64,000 bases of DNA from NCBI RefSeq assembly GCF_008087665.1, contig NZ_CP042912.1, positions 4,278,001 through 4,342,000 of the forward strand, written 5' to 3'. The notes under the pieces are model-generated. The model did not search any database. It worked only from the letters and a program-made list of their open reading frames with translations, and was not told the origin of the DNA. Both the position numbers and the translations under genes were made by a program. Shown here in pieces: positions 45,126-54,248 of the stretch (the first letter of the stretch is position 1; each line of letters opens with the position of its first letter). This stretch comes from Mariniblastus fucicola (lineage in GTDB: Bacteria; Planctomycetota; Planctomycetia; Pirellulales; Pirellulaceae).

Positions 45126-46012
45126 TTTGCGGCATCCAAAAATTCCCGGACCAGCGAAACGATCTTTTCCGGTTCGTCTTCGACGATGTAGTGCCCGCCG
45201 TTCTCAAATTTGGTGACGACTGCATCAGGCCAATGCGACTCGAATCGGTCCAAACATTCCGGGCGGAAGCACCAGTCCTTCATTCCCCAGATCAGGCGAA
45301 TCGGCATACAACCAAGTTCCGGCAATCCAGCTTCGATGCGTTCGAGGACTTCCCACGTTTTGTGCGATCGCGAAAGCGGGATGTCTTTGACGAATTTGTA
45401 AGTCGCGATTCGATTCGACCATGAATCGTACGGAGCCAACAAGCCGTCGGCTACATCCTGGGGCAATCCGTCTGGACGTTCGGTTGCCATCGTCACTGCG
45501 GCTTTGGCGAACAGATTCATTCCCTGTAGACCAACTTTCCCGAACACCGGCCAGCGACAAACGCGAATTCGAAACGGAATGAAAGGTGGCGGGAAAGCCG
45601 CGGTGTTGAACAGGACAATCTTCGAGAATCGTTCACGAAGTTTTTGTAGCGCCCCGAGCCCTATCGCTCCACCCCAGTCGTGCGCGACCAGAGTCGTATT
45701 CTGCAGGTCAAGTCTTTCAACCAGATTGCAGACATTGTCGATATGATTCTGCAGACAGTAGTCGTAGTCTTGAGGTTTGTCGCTCAAGCCGCAACCAATA
45801 TGGTCGATGGCGATCGTTCGAAAGCGATCCGAGAGTCCTGCGATCAAGTTTCGATAGTAAAAAGACCAGGTTGGATTTCCGTGCACCATCAACACCGGCG
45901 GCGCATCGCGCGGGCCTTCGTCGACATAGTGCATTCGATGCCCATCAACGTTGTGAAAATGGGACTCGAACGGATAGAGCTCACGCCAGGATTGCGAAAT
46001 AGAGTTGACCAA
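45122..46012 (-). CDS. Haloalkane dehalogenase-like alpha/beta hydrolase
   Basis: 296 residues. HGNPTWSFYYR has the halide/oxyanion Asn. The nucleophile is Asp112 in VAHDWGGAIG, and the late His is in NGGHYIVEDEPE. This Asp-type nucleophile is shared by haloalkane dehalogenases and by OleB beta-lactone decarboxylases; OleA, C and D are not nearby. The natural substrate is unknown. It is the first gene of a coupled trio with the CitG-like and pterin synthase genes. Confidence 0.85.
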   Translation of the reverse strand: MVNSISQSWRELYPFESHFHNVDGHRMHYVDEGPRDAPPVLMVHGNPTWSFYYRNLIAGLSDRFRTIAIDHIGCGLSDKPQDYDYCLQNHIDNVCNLVERLDLQNTTLVAHDWGGAIGLGALQKLRERFSKIVLFNTAAFPPPFIPFRIRVCRWPVFGKVGLQGMNLFAKAAVTMATERPDGLPQDVADGLLAPYDSWSNRIATYKFVKDIPLSRSHKTWEVLERIEAGLPELGCMPIRLIWGMKDWCFRPECLDRFESHWPDAVVTKFENGGHYIVEDEPEKIVSLVREFLDAAK

Positions 46013-46088
46013 GGAACCGAATGCAGAGTGCGACAGGAATTGAATCGCAGCATTCTATCGGCCAACGCTGATTTTCTGTAGCCGTGAA

Positions 46089-47648
46089 CTAGGCAACTGC
46101 TCGTCGTTGCCGGTTCGCCGCATCCCGCCAAAGGACAAACTGGAACGCCAGCTTTTTGTTGATCATCGTCGGTTGGGTTTGCACAAACCCGACACTGCGG
46201 AACGCTCGCTCCGACGCGACGTTACCCGGGCAAATCCGTGCAACCACGGAATCCATCAGTGGATTTTCTTCGAAACCCAACTTGCAGGCTCTTTCAATAA
46301 TCGTTCGCCCCAGCCCTTTGCCACGGCGAGTATGGTCCAGCGTCAACTCAATCACCGCCTGCTGCGGATTTTCGAATTCGAGGCAAACTTGACCAATCGG
46401 CAAACCATTTCGGGTCTCGGCGATCCATCGACGAGTCTGTTGATTCTCCATTTTCTTCTGCAACCAGATCCGAAACGTCTCCAGAGACATGCGATCTGAA
46501 TTGAACGAGACCGATCGGACTTCGGGATCATTTCTCCACGCAAGTAAAACTTCCGCGTCACTCATTTCGGCTTCGCGCAGCTTCAGTCCCCAGTTTGCCA
46601 TCTGCCGAGCGATCCGAAAGGCGCCTTTCCCGTCAACGAGCGTCCTTCCCGCCTGTGACATTCGGTCTCGCGTCACTGCATCAAGCGAAAGGTCGCGGAT
46701 CATTCTGGTCAGTCGGCTTGAGCACTCCTGATCCTCCCCATCCGGATCGAAGGCGGTGAGCGTTCCGTACTTTTCCAGTGCTTCGACGATTGGGATCTGA
46801 TTGTCGGCGACAGGAATCGCCAGCGAAGGGACGCCACAGCGTGCCAACTCATAGCACGTCGACCCTCCGGCCGTGATCGCAAAATCGACTCGACGCATCA
46901 CATCGACCATTCGGTCAACATTGCGATGAATGCGAATCGTAAAGGGAAGCACTTTTTTCAAATCCATCAGAGACTGAAAGTGTCGATAGCCGGCTCCGAC
47001 GACAACATCAACGATCAGTTTCTGCGAACCGCCGAACGACATCGCCTTGAGCACTCGCATCGTCCAGTTGGCGTCATCGCATCCTCCCAATGTCACCAAA
47101 ATTCTTCTGGCAGTCTGCCGAATGGACTTCGGCTCGGAAGCGGAAGCAGACAGAAATTCTGATCTCAGCAACGTGAACTCGCATCCGGCGAGCATTCCTT
47201 TGTCACCAAGTTCCGCGGCCGCGTAAGCGTTTTGATTTAGCACAACGTCGACGGAGTTCCGGTCGGCAATCTCACCATCGTCCATCATCATCAGAACCGC
47301 TTCCGATTTTGACATTGCGTGCTGATACTGACTGCAAAATCCGTATCCGTCGAGCACGATCCAGTCCGCAGACTGCTGTCGGGCGAAAGCCATTGTTTCC
47401 GCCGCGTCGTTCTGATCACAAGTCGGACTTTTGAGTTGATGCACGTCGATGCCGCAGCGAATCAGCCGCTGCACGAGGCCGGCCGGGATTTGGCCGCAGA
47501 GCATTGTTACGCCAGCGCCGAGCTTACAACAAGCTTCGCCCAATGCCATCATCCGCATTACGTGGCCAGTTCCAATCGCGGGGCCAGCGTCGGCCCGGAT
47601 GACCACATTCATTAACTCTGTTCGGGTCGGAGTCAGAGTCCTGCTCAT
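46089..47648 (-). CDS. PseG/SpsG nucleotide-sugar hydrolase fused to GNAT acetyltransferase
   Basis: 519 residues. The first 340 match PseG: RADAGPAIGTGHVMRMMALG with the catalytic-region His, then AITAGGSTCYELARCGVPSL and VADNQ for UDP-sugar binding. Residues about 350-505 are a GNAT domain (LREAEMSDAEVLLAWRNDPE, TRRGKGLGRTIIERA), equivalent to a PseH-type N-acetyltransferase. Fusion joins an acetylation step to UDP removal in nonulosonic acid synthesis. ATG 47648 is two bases after the upstream stop; ATG 47612 is an alternative. Confidence 0.87.
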   Translation of the reverse strand: MSRTLTPTRTELMNVVIRADAGPAIGTGHVMRMMALGEACCKLGAGVTMLCGQIPAGLVQRLIRCGIDVHQLKSPTCDQNDAAETMAFARQQSADWIVLDGYGFCSQYQHAMSKSEAVLMMMDDGEIADRNSVDVVLNQNAYAAAELGDKGMLAGCEFTLLRSEFLSASASEPKSIRQTARRILVTLGGCDDANWTMRVLKAMSFGGSQKLIVDVVVGAGYRHFQSLMDLKKVLPFTIRIHRNVDRMVDVMRRVDFAITAGGSTCYELARCGVPSLAIPVADNQIPIVEALEKYGTLTAFDPDGEDQECSSRLTRMIRDLSLDAVTRDRMSQAGRTLVDGKGAFRIARQMANWGLKLREAEMSDAEVLLAWRNDPEVRSVSFNSDRMSLETFRIWLQKKMENQQTRRWIAETRNGLPIGQVCLEFENPQQAVIELTLDHTRRGKGLGRTIIERACKLGFEENPLMDSVVARICPGNVASERAFRSVGFVQTQPTMINKKLAFQFVLWRDAANRQRRAVA

Positions 47649-47650
47649 CG

Positions 47651-48385
47651 TCAAGCTGCCTTTTGGAGAACTTCCCGGTTAATTTGGCACCAGTGCCAGT
47701 TTTGGGTTAACGCCCGCATGGTTTCCGCATAGCCGAACGACTCGACAGCCTGTTCGGCAAAATGTTCGTAGATTTTTCGCACCAGCATCAAGTCCGCTTC
47801 GGTATCGACGGTCCAACGCAAATGGGAATGGTCCAGACGATTCGAAACAGAAGCAATATTGAAGCGCGACGCATTCTCATAAATCATCAGCGTCACATGT
47901 TCGCGATGCCGCGGATCGGTCGCCTGTTGGTTGATCTGTTGCAACGCCCGCACAGTCAATGCTTCGGCATCCAGCCCGCGTGGAAACAGTCGTTGCGGGA
48001 AAAAGTTGCAGGCGTATTGAACGCCTGGGTTTTCGGTGACTTCGGTGACAACCTGATCAATAATTTCAGGGTCGACAAGCGGGCAGTCCGAAGTGATTCG
48101 AACGATCGTCTCGCAGTGATACTTTTCTGCAGCCAACGCATAACGAGAAAGCACATCGTTCTCGCTTCCGCGAACGACCGGAACTCCCAGATCACGACAA
48201 TGACTGGCAAGGACGTCATCGGCAGTGTTGGTCGACGTCGCCACGATCACTCCGTCAAGTGATTTGCAACGAGCGACCCGTTCCACGACGCGATCGATCA
48301 TCGGCTTTCCCGATATATCCTGCAGGACTTTCCCGGGAAGTCGTTCGCTTCCCATGCGGGCCTGGATGACGGCAGCAGTCCTCAT
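47651..48385 (-). CDS. SpsF/PseF-like cytidylyltransferase
   Basis: 244 residues. MRTAAVIQARMGSERLPGKV is the nucleotidyltransferase signature of the SpsF/CMP-sugar synthetase branch. RITSDCPLVDPEIID holds the metal-binding Asp, and HLRWTVDTEADLMLV is the C-terminal signature. It probably activates a nonulosonic acid with CTP. The start overlaps the aminotransferase stop by one base (TGATG), showing coupled translation. Confidence 0.87.
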   Translation of the reverse strand: MRTAAVIQARMGSERLPGKVLQDISGKPMIDRVVERVARCKSLDGVIVATSTNTADDVLASHCRDLGVPVVRGSENDVLSRYALAAEKYHCETIVRITSDCPLVDPEIIDQVVTEVTENPGVQYACNFFPQRLFPRGLDAEALTVRALQQINQQATDPRHREHVTLMIYENASRFNIASVSNRLDHSHLRWTVDTEADLMLVRKIYEHFAEQAVESFGYAETMRALTQNWHWCQINREVLQKAA

Positions 48386-49569
48386 CACGCAGCTCTCCGT
48401 AGCAATTCTGTTCCAGCCGCAACCGCGTGTAGGCTTTCAACAACGTAGCCGATCTCTTGCAGCGACATGGTTGGGAAAACCGGCAGCGAAAGGATTGACT
48501 GATAGGCTTCGTCAGCAATCGGGCAATCCGGCGTCGCGATCTCTTCCCGTGAAATCAGGCCTTGATAGTACGGCTGCTGGTAGATCGGTTGGTAGTGAAC
48601 GTTGACGCCGATCCCGCGATCACGCAGCGCTCGAAACGCTTCGTCGCGAGAGATTCCGGATGCTTCGGCGTTCCATTTCACAACATAAAGATGCCGGGCA
48701 TGTTGAACGCCTGGAACCGTCTTGAGCGGCTGCAGAAATTCGCACCCCTGCAGCAAGTCGTCATAGACGGCAGCCACTTCGTTGCGGCGGCGAGTGAATT
48801 TCGCCAGCTTTTTCAGCTGCGAAAGGCCCAGAGCGGATTGAATATCGGTCAGCCGATAGTTGTAGCCGAGGGCTTCCATGGTGTATCGATGCGTCGCCTG
48901 TTTTTGACGCTGGCGATGATTGGATCCAATTCCATGGTTGCGAAACGCTCGCATTTCCATAGCCAGATCCTGATCGTCAGTCGTGACCATCCCGCCTTCA
49001 CCGCAAGTGATCTGTTTGGCGGGATGCAGGCTGAAGCAGGAACAATCGGCGAGGGAACCGACCGGGCGAGCACCAAGGCTTCCGCCGAGCGAATGACAGG
49101 TGTCGGCGATCAGCATCAGGCGATGTCGATCTGCGATTGCCCGAAGCGCGGCGTAGTCGCAAGGCTGCCCGCCGTAGTCCATTGCAACGATGGCTTTGGT
49201 TCGAGAGGTCACCTTTCGCTCCACGTCTTCCGCGTCGATTCGAAGCGTATCTGATTCGACGTCCGCGAACACGGGTCGGGCGTTCTGATAGAGCGCCACG
49301 TTCGATGTCGCGACAAAGCTGATCGCCGGAACAATCACTTCGGCGCTGGAAGAACTCTCGTGATTGATGCCGCAAGCGTGGACGGCAGCGTGCAGTGCTG
49401 CGGTTCCTGAACTGACGGCGACTGCGAATCGAGTGCCGACGGCTTTTGCAAACGCATTCTCGAATTCTTCGACTTGAGGTCCGGTCGTCAGCAGACTTTC
49501 TCGCATTGCATCTGCGATCGCCTGGACGTCGTCCTCTTCGATCGTTTGTCGGGTGCCTGGAATTTTCAC
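48385..49569 (-). CDS. DegT/DnrJ/EryC1 aminotransferase (PseC-like)
   Basis: 394 residues. PLP features are SSGTAALHAAVHA (phosphate binding), ADTCHSLGG (Asp to the pyridine N) and the Schiff-base Lys in HPAKQITCGEGG. N-terminal QTIEEDDVQAIADAMRESLLTTGP matches PseC, which makes UDP-4-amino sugars for pseudaminic or related acids. The preceding dehydratase (PseB) and the condensing enzyme (PseI) are not in the window. It is the first gene of the cassette. Confidence 0.9.
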   Translation of the reverse strand: MKIPGTRQTIEEDDVQAIADAMRESLLTTGPQVEEFENAFAKAVGTRFAVAVSSGTAALHAAVHACGINHESSSSAEVIVPAISFVATSNVALYQNARPVFADVESDTLRIDAEDVERKVTSRTKAIVAMDYGGQPCDYAALRAIADRHRLMLIADTCHSLGGSLGARPVGSLADCSCFSLHPAKQITCGEGGMVTTDDQDLAMEMRAFRNHGIGSNHRQRQKQATHRYTMEALGYNYRLTDIQSALGLSQLKKLAKFTRRRNEVAAVYDDLLQGCEFLQPLKTVPGVQHARHLYVVKWNAEASGISRDEAFRALRDRGIGVNVHYQPIYQQPYYQGLISREEIATPDCPIADEAYQSILSLPVFPTMSLQEIGYVVESLHAVAAGTELLRRAA

Positions 49570-49803
49570 TTCAGAAACTCCTCGGCGAAGGGGAAGAGGT
49601 GCTGAGCGTCGGTTGCCCGAACCGGTTTGATGCTTTGTGGAGCCAGAACATCCTTGTCCCCGCTAATTGACTGAAATCCAAACTCTAAAGCTATTGAACG
49701 TGCCTGCAATCAACAAGACGAATCAAAAGTGCTGGCATGAATTCGGGATAACCTGCGGCAGCGAGATCATTGAGCGATTCGCTTCGGACGGCCGTTGATT
49801 GAG

Positions 49804-51216
49804 TTAGCGAAAAAGCGACATTAACCCGCGGTATTTTCTCGACTCCGCCCTGGCAGCTTCGCGATCGTGCACGACCTGTCCCTTGAACGTTCCCTCAAAA
49901 AGATCTTTGGCTTCGAAATACTGATATCGAATTCCGCGAGACTGAAACCAGTTTCCGTACATCAACGCGCCCGTTTTGTCACTGGCAGGTTGAAGGTCGC
50001 TGCAGAGCAATTCAATCGTTTGCTGGTGAGAATGAGACCGAATTGGCCCGCCAAGATTCTGGTACAGGCACGGCCCCAATAGAACCGAAGGCCTGTCCCA
50101 AAACACGGCTTCCATTCCGACGCTGGAGCCAAACGTCACCGTCTGATCGCTGGCTTTGAGCAACGCGTACGTGTCGATGGAAGCCTCCGGCGCGATCACC
50201 GTCAGGTTCGAATAGTCCAACGCCATCATGCTGCGTTTCCGCGCATTGTCGACGTCCTTGAGGTTTGGGTGGACTCGCAGAAACAGCCTTGTCTCCGGAG
50301 CGGACTGAAGCATCGATTCAGCAATCGCAGCGATGGCTTCGACCTGATTCGGATAGAGCTCGTTCTTCCAGGCGTCTCCGATGGCCACGAACTCGTCGTC
50401 GGAGGAACAGAAGATCGAAATGTTTCGCGCCGCAGGCTCGAGGTTTTCCGGCAGTAAACCGGCTTGCTGTTCTTTCGTAAAAGATTTCCAACTTCGTTCG
50501 ACTTTGGAGATCCTGTCTTCAAACCACGACGCCCCAACTGCGCCGCGTTTGTCAGAATCAGCTCGATCCCAAAGCTGACGAATGACGTTTTCGATTCCGA
50601 CAAGATCGTGCGGAAGATGGTTTTCCAGCAAGTCGTAGTGGTTCAGGTCACACCCGCGTTCATGCAGAAAACAGGCGACGCCCAACTTCTGTGAAGCCCG
50701 GAAAATGGCTCGCATCGCGGCAAATCGACCGTTGTACACGTAGATGCGGTCAGGCCGATGCTGCTTGATAAATTCCAACGTTTGCTGCCACGTCGCAAGG
50801 GCTGATTCAATAAACCGATTCAACAACGCAGCATGTTTCTCAAGATCGGGCTCCGGGTCGCGCACAACCGACACCAGTGACGAGAGCGCGGCATAGCCGA
50901 CGTCGAAGTTTTCAACTTTCCAGTCCATCAGATGCTGCATCGATTCGAACTGCGGAATGGCGATGAAGTTCGATGCGTCAATCTGATACGTGGCACAGTT
51001 GCGATCCAGCAACTCCATTCCATGCTCGCGCCGCCCCCGACAGTTCGCACAGATTGATGGGTCGCGATCGACGTTGAAGTCGCAGTTCGCGAGCTGTCCT
51101 TCGCAACTGAGAAAGACGACTTCGTCTCCGGCGTCGAGATGCTGCTGAGCAATCTCAAGTTCTGCTTCGAAGTGCGGCGCGACGGTGCGATAGGGCGAGA
51201 TGATAGCGATCTTCAT
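49804..51216 (-). CDS. Capsule-polysaccharide-type glycosyltransferase
   Basis: 470 residues from ATG 51216 (MKIAIISPYRTVAPHFEAEL). A cysteine-containing segment (DRDPSICANCRGRREHG) lies near 65. Later ETRLFLRVHPNLKDVDNARK and SDQTVTFGSSVGMEAVFWDR match the GT-B C-terminal half of KpsS/LipB-like capsule proteins, where the Arg-His-Pro and Ser-x-x-Glu motifs contact the nucleotide sugar. The donor is unknown; the adjacent CMP-sugar cassette makes a nonulosonate attractive, by inference. It starts two bases after the upstream gene. Confidence 0.75.
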   Translation of the reverse strand: MKIAIISPYRTVAPHFEAELEIAQQHLDAGDEVVFLSCEGQLANCDFNVDRDPSICANCRGRREHGMELLDRNCATYQIDASNFIAIPQFESMQHLMDWKVENFDVGYAALSSLVSVVRDPEPDLEKHAALLNRFIESALATWQQTLEFIKQHRPDRIYVYNGRFAAMRAIFRASQKLGVACFLHERGCDLNHYDLLENHLPHDLVGIENVIRQLWDRADSDKRGAVGASWFEDRISKVERSWKSFTKEQQAGLLPENLEPAARNISIFCSSDDEFVAIGDAWKNELYPNQVEAIAAIAESMLQSAPETRLFLRVHPNLKDVDNARKRSMMALDYSNLTVIAPEASIDTYALLKASDQTVTFGSSVGMEAVFWDRPSVLLGPCLYQNLGGPIRSHSHQQTIELLCSDLQPASDKTGALMYGNWFQSRGIRYQYFEAKDLFEGTFKGQVVHDREAARAESRKYRGLMSLFR

Positions 51217-51218
51217 GA

Positions 51219-52169
51219 TCAGGCTGCGTCCGTGTTTTTCTTTCGTGGCCGGCGACGAAACAAGCCAAGCTTTTTCCAATACGGAACTCGTGGCTTGGCT
51301 CCTTCGGCAGTTGGTCGGAAAACTGTTTTCCAGGTGTAACGATCTGCCGCTTCATTGACCACGATGTCGATCGGATGAAGCATCGGCCCCAAATCGCAAG
51401 CCGGAATGTCGGCGAGTTTCGATTCGGGGTCGATTGTGTGAGTTGCGTCGCTACCAAAGCCAATGTTGGTGACAAGGTTTTTCTCGGGCAGGATACTGAG
51501 TCCATTGTTGGCCCACACGGCGTAAGCCCAGGGAAAGTCCCAGGTATCGATTTCGCCTGCGTGCTGCATGTCGAGAGTTCGCGACCAGTGTGCGTACTCG
51601 GCGGAGTCCGGGAAAATCGCCTGCAACTGTCGGGAGCGTTTCAGCTGCGGCCAGGACGAGACATCCACGTCAAAATGCTGCCAAGCTCGTTTCCACGTGG
51701 CCCATCCCCAGATATGAGTCCAGCGGGAAAAATAATAGCTGGCGTCGCTTCTTCGCGAACGTTGAAAGTTGTTTCCGCTGACCATCATGACTTTTTCAAC
51801 GTCACGATATCGATCAAGCAGGTTACTGCAGTAGCCGTAGAACGACGGGTCAGGCAGGCAGTCGTCCTCAAGGATAATCAGCTCTTCGGATTGTTCGAAT
51901 GCCCAGCTGACAGCTGAGGAAATGGCATGCTTACAGCCCAAGTTGTTTTGCAGGAACCGCGTTCGAACTTCACACGGCCAGTCGATCTCGCTCACAATTT
52001 CGCGAGCCGCTGCGACCTTCGCATCGTCGCCAGGGTGGAGCGCTCGTGGACCGTCGCTGGCAATGTAGAGCGTCGCTGGGCGACGTTCTCGAATCGACCT
52101 GAAAACCCGGGCCGTGAGCTCCGGTCGATTGAAGATGCAGAAGAGGATTGGAGTGCTGTTTGGTTCCAT
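51219..52169 (-). CDS. GT2-like glycosyltransferase
   Basis: 316 residues from ATG 52169 (MEPNSTPILFCIFNRPELTA). A GT-A fold is suggested by FCIFNRPELTARVFRSI, the NLGCKHAISSAVSWAF stretch and the DxD-like LEDDCLPDPSFY metal site. GWATWKRAWQHFD is typical of the HlpA-like branch of surface-glycan transferases. The C-terminus is strongly basic (KKLGLFRRRPRKKN), suggesting membrane or acceptor contact. It forms an operon with the capsule-type transferase. Confidence 0.82.
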   Translation of the reverse strand: MEPNSTPILFCIFNRPELTARVFRSIRERRPATLYIASDGPRALHPGDDAKVAAAREIVSEIDWPCEVRTRFLQNNLGCKHAISSAVSWAFEQSEELIILEDDCLPDPSFYGYCSNLLDRYRDVEKVMMVSGNNFQRSRRSDASYYFSRWTHIWGWATWKRAWQHFDVDVSSWPQLKRSRQLQAIFPDSAEYAHWSRTLDMQHAGEIDTWDFPWAYAVWANNGLSILPEKNLVTNIGFGSDATHTIDPESKLADIPACDLGPMLHPIDIVVNEAADRYTWKTVFRPTAEGAKPRVPYWKKLGLFRRRPRKKNTDAA

Positions 52170-52394
52170 GATGGGGCGGTGATACCGAATTTTCAAAGTT
52201 CGCTCAACCCGAAGAAAGCTTCACCAAACTGAAAAATTCCATGACGAACAAGCACGGCAAGTCTGTCCGATGCAAAATGATGTTTTCATCCCCATCGATT
52301 TCGTCAACAACGACTTTAAGTTCCGTTCTGGCGTTTACGGACTTTAGCCGTTTTGATAATTATCTGGTAAAGCACTCATCTTTCTGGCATTGCT

Positions 52395-53165
52395 GTGAAC
52401 ATTCTCACTCGTCCGTTTCGAAAACCCAAGAAAAGCCACGTTGAAGTTCCGTTCATCGATCAGCTAGCGAATCGCTTTCCCGATTCGACCGTTGCTCAAC
52501 GTGAAATCATCGATTCGGTCACGCCGTACACGATGACTTCGCCGGAACGAATCCTCGCGCTTTGCGAAGCCGTCGATCACGTTTGCAAAAATGAAATTGC
52601 TGGCGACATCGTGGAGTGCGGCGTTTGGAAAGGCGGCAGCATGGCGGCGGTTGCCCACTCGCTGGTCTCACGCTCTCAGGATCACCGAACACTTTGGATG
52701 TACGACACGTACGACGGAATGTCCGAACCGACTGACAACGATGTGGATCTGCGGGGGCATTCGGCAGAGCGACTGCTGGCTGATGCAGACTATGCAAACT
52801 CAGAATCAAAAGACAGTATCTGGTGCCGCTGCAGCCTGAATCAGGTCAAGCAAACGCTGATCGAAACGGGCTATCCGGAGTCAATGTTACGATTCGTCAA
52901 AGGCAAAGTCGAAGACACGTTGCCGCTGGAATCTCCTGAACAGATCGCGATTCTGCGGCTGGATACGGACTGGTACGAGTCAACTCGATGCGAACTTGAA
53001 ATCCTGTTTCCCAAGCTCGTTCCTGGCGGAGTCCTGATCATCGATGATTACGGACATTGGCAAGGATGTCGCAAAGCAGTCGACGAGTACTTCGAATCAC
53101 AAAACGTAAAAATGTTTCTCCATCGAGTCGACTACACCGGTCGGCTGGGTATCAAACTGGGCTAA
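52395..53165 (+). CDS. TylF/MycF-like O-methyltransferase
   Basis: 256 residues from GTG 52395. IVECGVWKGGSMAAVAHSL is SAM motif I of macrocin-type sugar O-methyltransferases. MYDTYDGMSEPT and LRLDTDWYESTRCELE with LIIDDYGHW supply the metal-binding Asp pair. It probably methylates a hydroxyl on a surface sugar. The next methyltransferase gene follows within nine bases. Confidence 0.88.
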   Translation: MNILTRPFRKPKKSHVEVPFIDQLANRFPDSTVAQREIIDSVTPYTMTSPERILALCEAVDHVCKNEIAGDIVECGVWKGGSMAAVAHSLVSRSQDHRTLWMYDTYDGMSEPTDNDVDLRGHSAERLLADADYANSESKDSIWCRCSLNQVKQTLIETGYPESMLRFVKGKVEDTLPLESPEQIAILRLDTDWYESTRCELEILFPKLVPGGVLIIDDYGHWQGCRKAVDEYFESQNVKMFLHRVDYTGRLGIKLG

Positions 53166-53173
53166 CCACCACC

Positions 53174-54061
53174 TTGAACCACGATCCGAAAAATTCGAAT
53201 CCTCCCCGTTTGTTGAATGTCGGTTGCGGCCGCCGTTTCCATCAAGCGTGGATCAATATTGATCTGGAATCTTACGATCCGGCAGTCGTTCAACACGACA
53301 TCACCAAAGGCCTGCCGTACGAAGATGACCAATTCGATGCGGTATACCATTCGCACGTTCTGGAACACCTGGATCCTGGCGATGGCGAAAAACTGTTGGA
53401 CGAATGTTATCGGGTGCTTCGTCCCGGCGGCGTGCTGCGAATTGTGGTGCCGAATCTGGAACAGATTGCGACCTTGTACCTGAACTACCATCGTCAGGCC
53501 TGGGCCGGCGAAACGGGCGCTGCAATCAATTACAAATGGATGAAGCTGGAATTGCTCGACCAATTGGTTCGCAGTCATTCGGGCGGTTCCATGGGCCAGT
53601 ATATGGCCGGCGATGAGATCAAGAACTCGGGTTTCGTTCGCGCCCGAGTCGGTGACGAATTTTCACGCTGTCAGGACATGGGGCACGGCAGAGACGACAA
53701 TACGACTCGCGTGTTAACGTTTACCGAAAAAGCCACCGCTCGAATTGAGAAAGCAAAGTTTGGTTTGACTCGCTGGATCATTCGTCGACTGCTCGGCAAA
53801 GACGCTTTGCGCTCATTCGACGAAGGGCTGTTTCGCAACCAGGGCGAGATTCATCGTTGGATGTACGATCGATACTCGCTCAAAACACTGTGTCAGGCTC
53901 GAGGATTCACAGACTTTAAGGTTCAATCGGCGATCGACAGCAGCATTGACGACTACGAGTCTTTCGAGCTGGATTCTGAGAACGGGAACGTCAGAAAGCC
54001 TGACTCTCTGTTTGTTGAATGTCGCAAGCTGAACGCCATGGACGCGCAAAAAGCGGCCTGA
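53174..54061 (+). CDS. Class I SAM-dependent methyltransferase (Methyltransf_11)
   Basis: About 295 residues. SAM motif I is RLLNVGCGRRFHQAWINIDL. YHSHVLEHLDPGDGEKLLDE and LRPGGVLRIVVPNLE are the following signatures. The C-terminal 130 residues (GEIHRWMYDRYSLKTL) match methyltransferases of polysaccharide clusters. Start is uncertain: TTG 53174 precedes the homology directly, while ATG 53057 or 53066 would overlap the upstream gene by about 100 bases. It likely modifies the same glycan as its neighbour. Confidence 0.83.
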   Translation: MNHDPKNSNPPRLLNVGCGRRFHQAWINIDLESYDPAVVQHDITKGLPYEDDQFDAVYHSHVLEHLDPGDGEKLLDECYRVLRPGGVLRIVVPNLEQIATLYLNYHRQAWAGETGAAINYKWMKLELLDQLVRSHSGGSMGQYMAGDEIKNSGFVRARVGDEFSRCQDMGHGRDDNTTRVLTFTEKATARIEKAKFGLTRWIIRRLLGKDALRSFDEGLFRNQGEIHRWMYDRYSLKTLCQARGFTDFKVQSAIDSSIDDYESFELDSENGNVRKPDSLFVECRKLNAMDAQKAA

Positions 54062-54248
54062 GCTTCACGTTCTGTTGATTTAAATCGAGGTACGAACGGG
54101 CCACGGCACGACCAGAGATTCAGGCTGCAATCGCCAAAGCTATAGCCTGGGCGGTGCCTGCAACATTGGGGTTGGTCAGCACGCCACCCGCCTTCTAAAA
54201 TACGCTGCTCACTAATCGCCAACGCATGGAAGCAGACGCGAAACGAAC

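Noticed and set aside
45122-46012. Assignment as OleB of a hydrocarbon (ole) cluster
   Set aside because: The Asp-nucleophile motif fits, but OleA, OleC and OleD are not nearby, so only a family-level name is justified.
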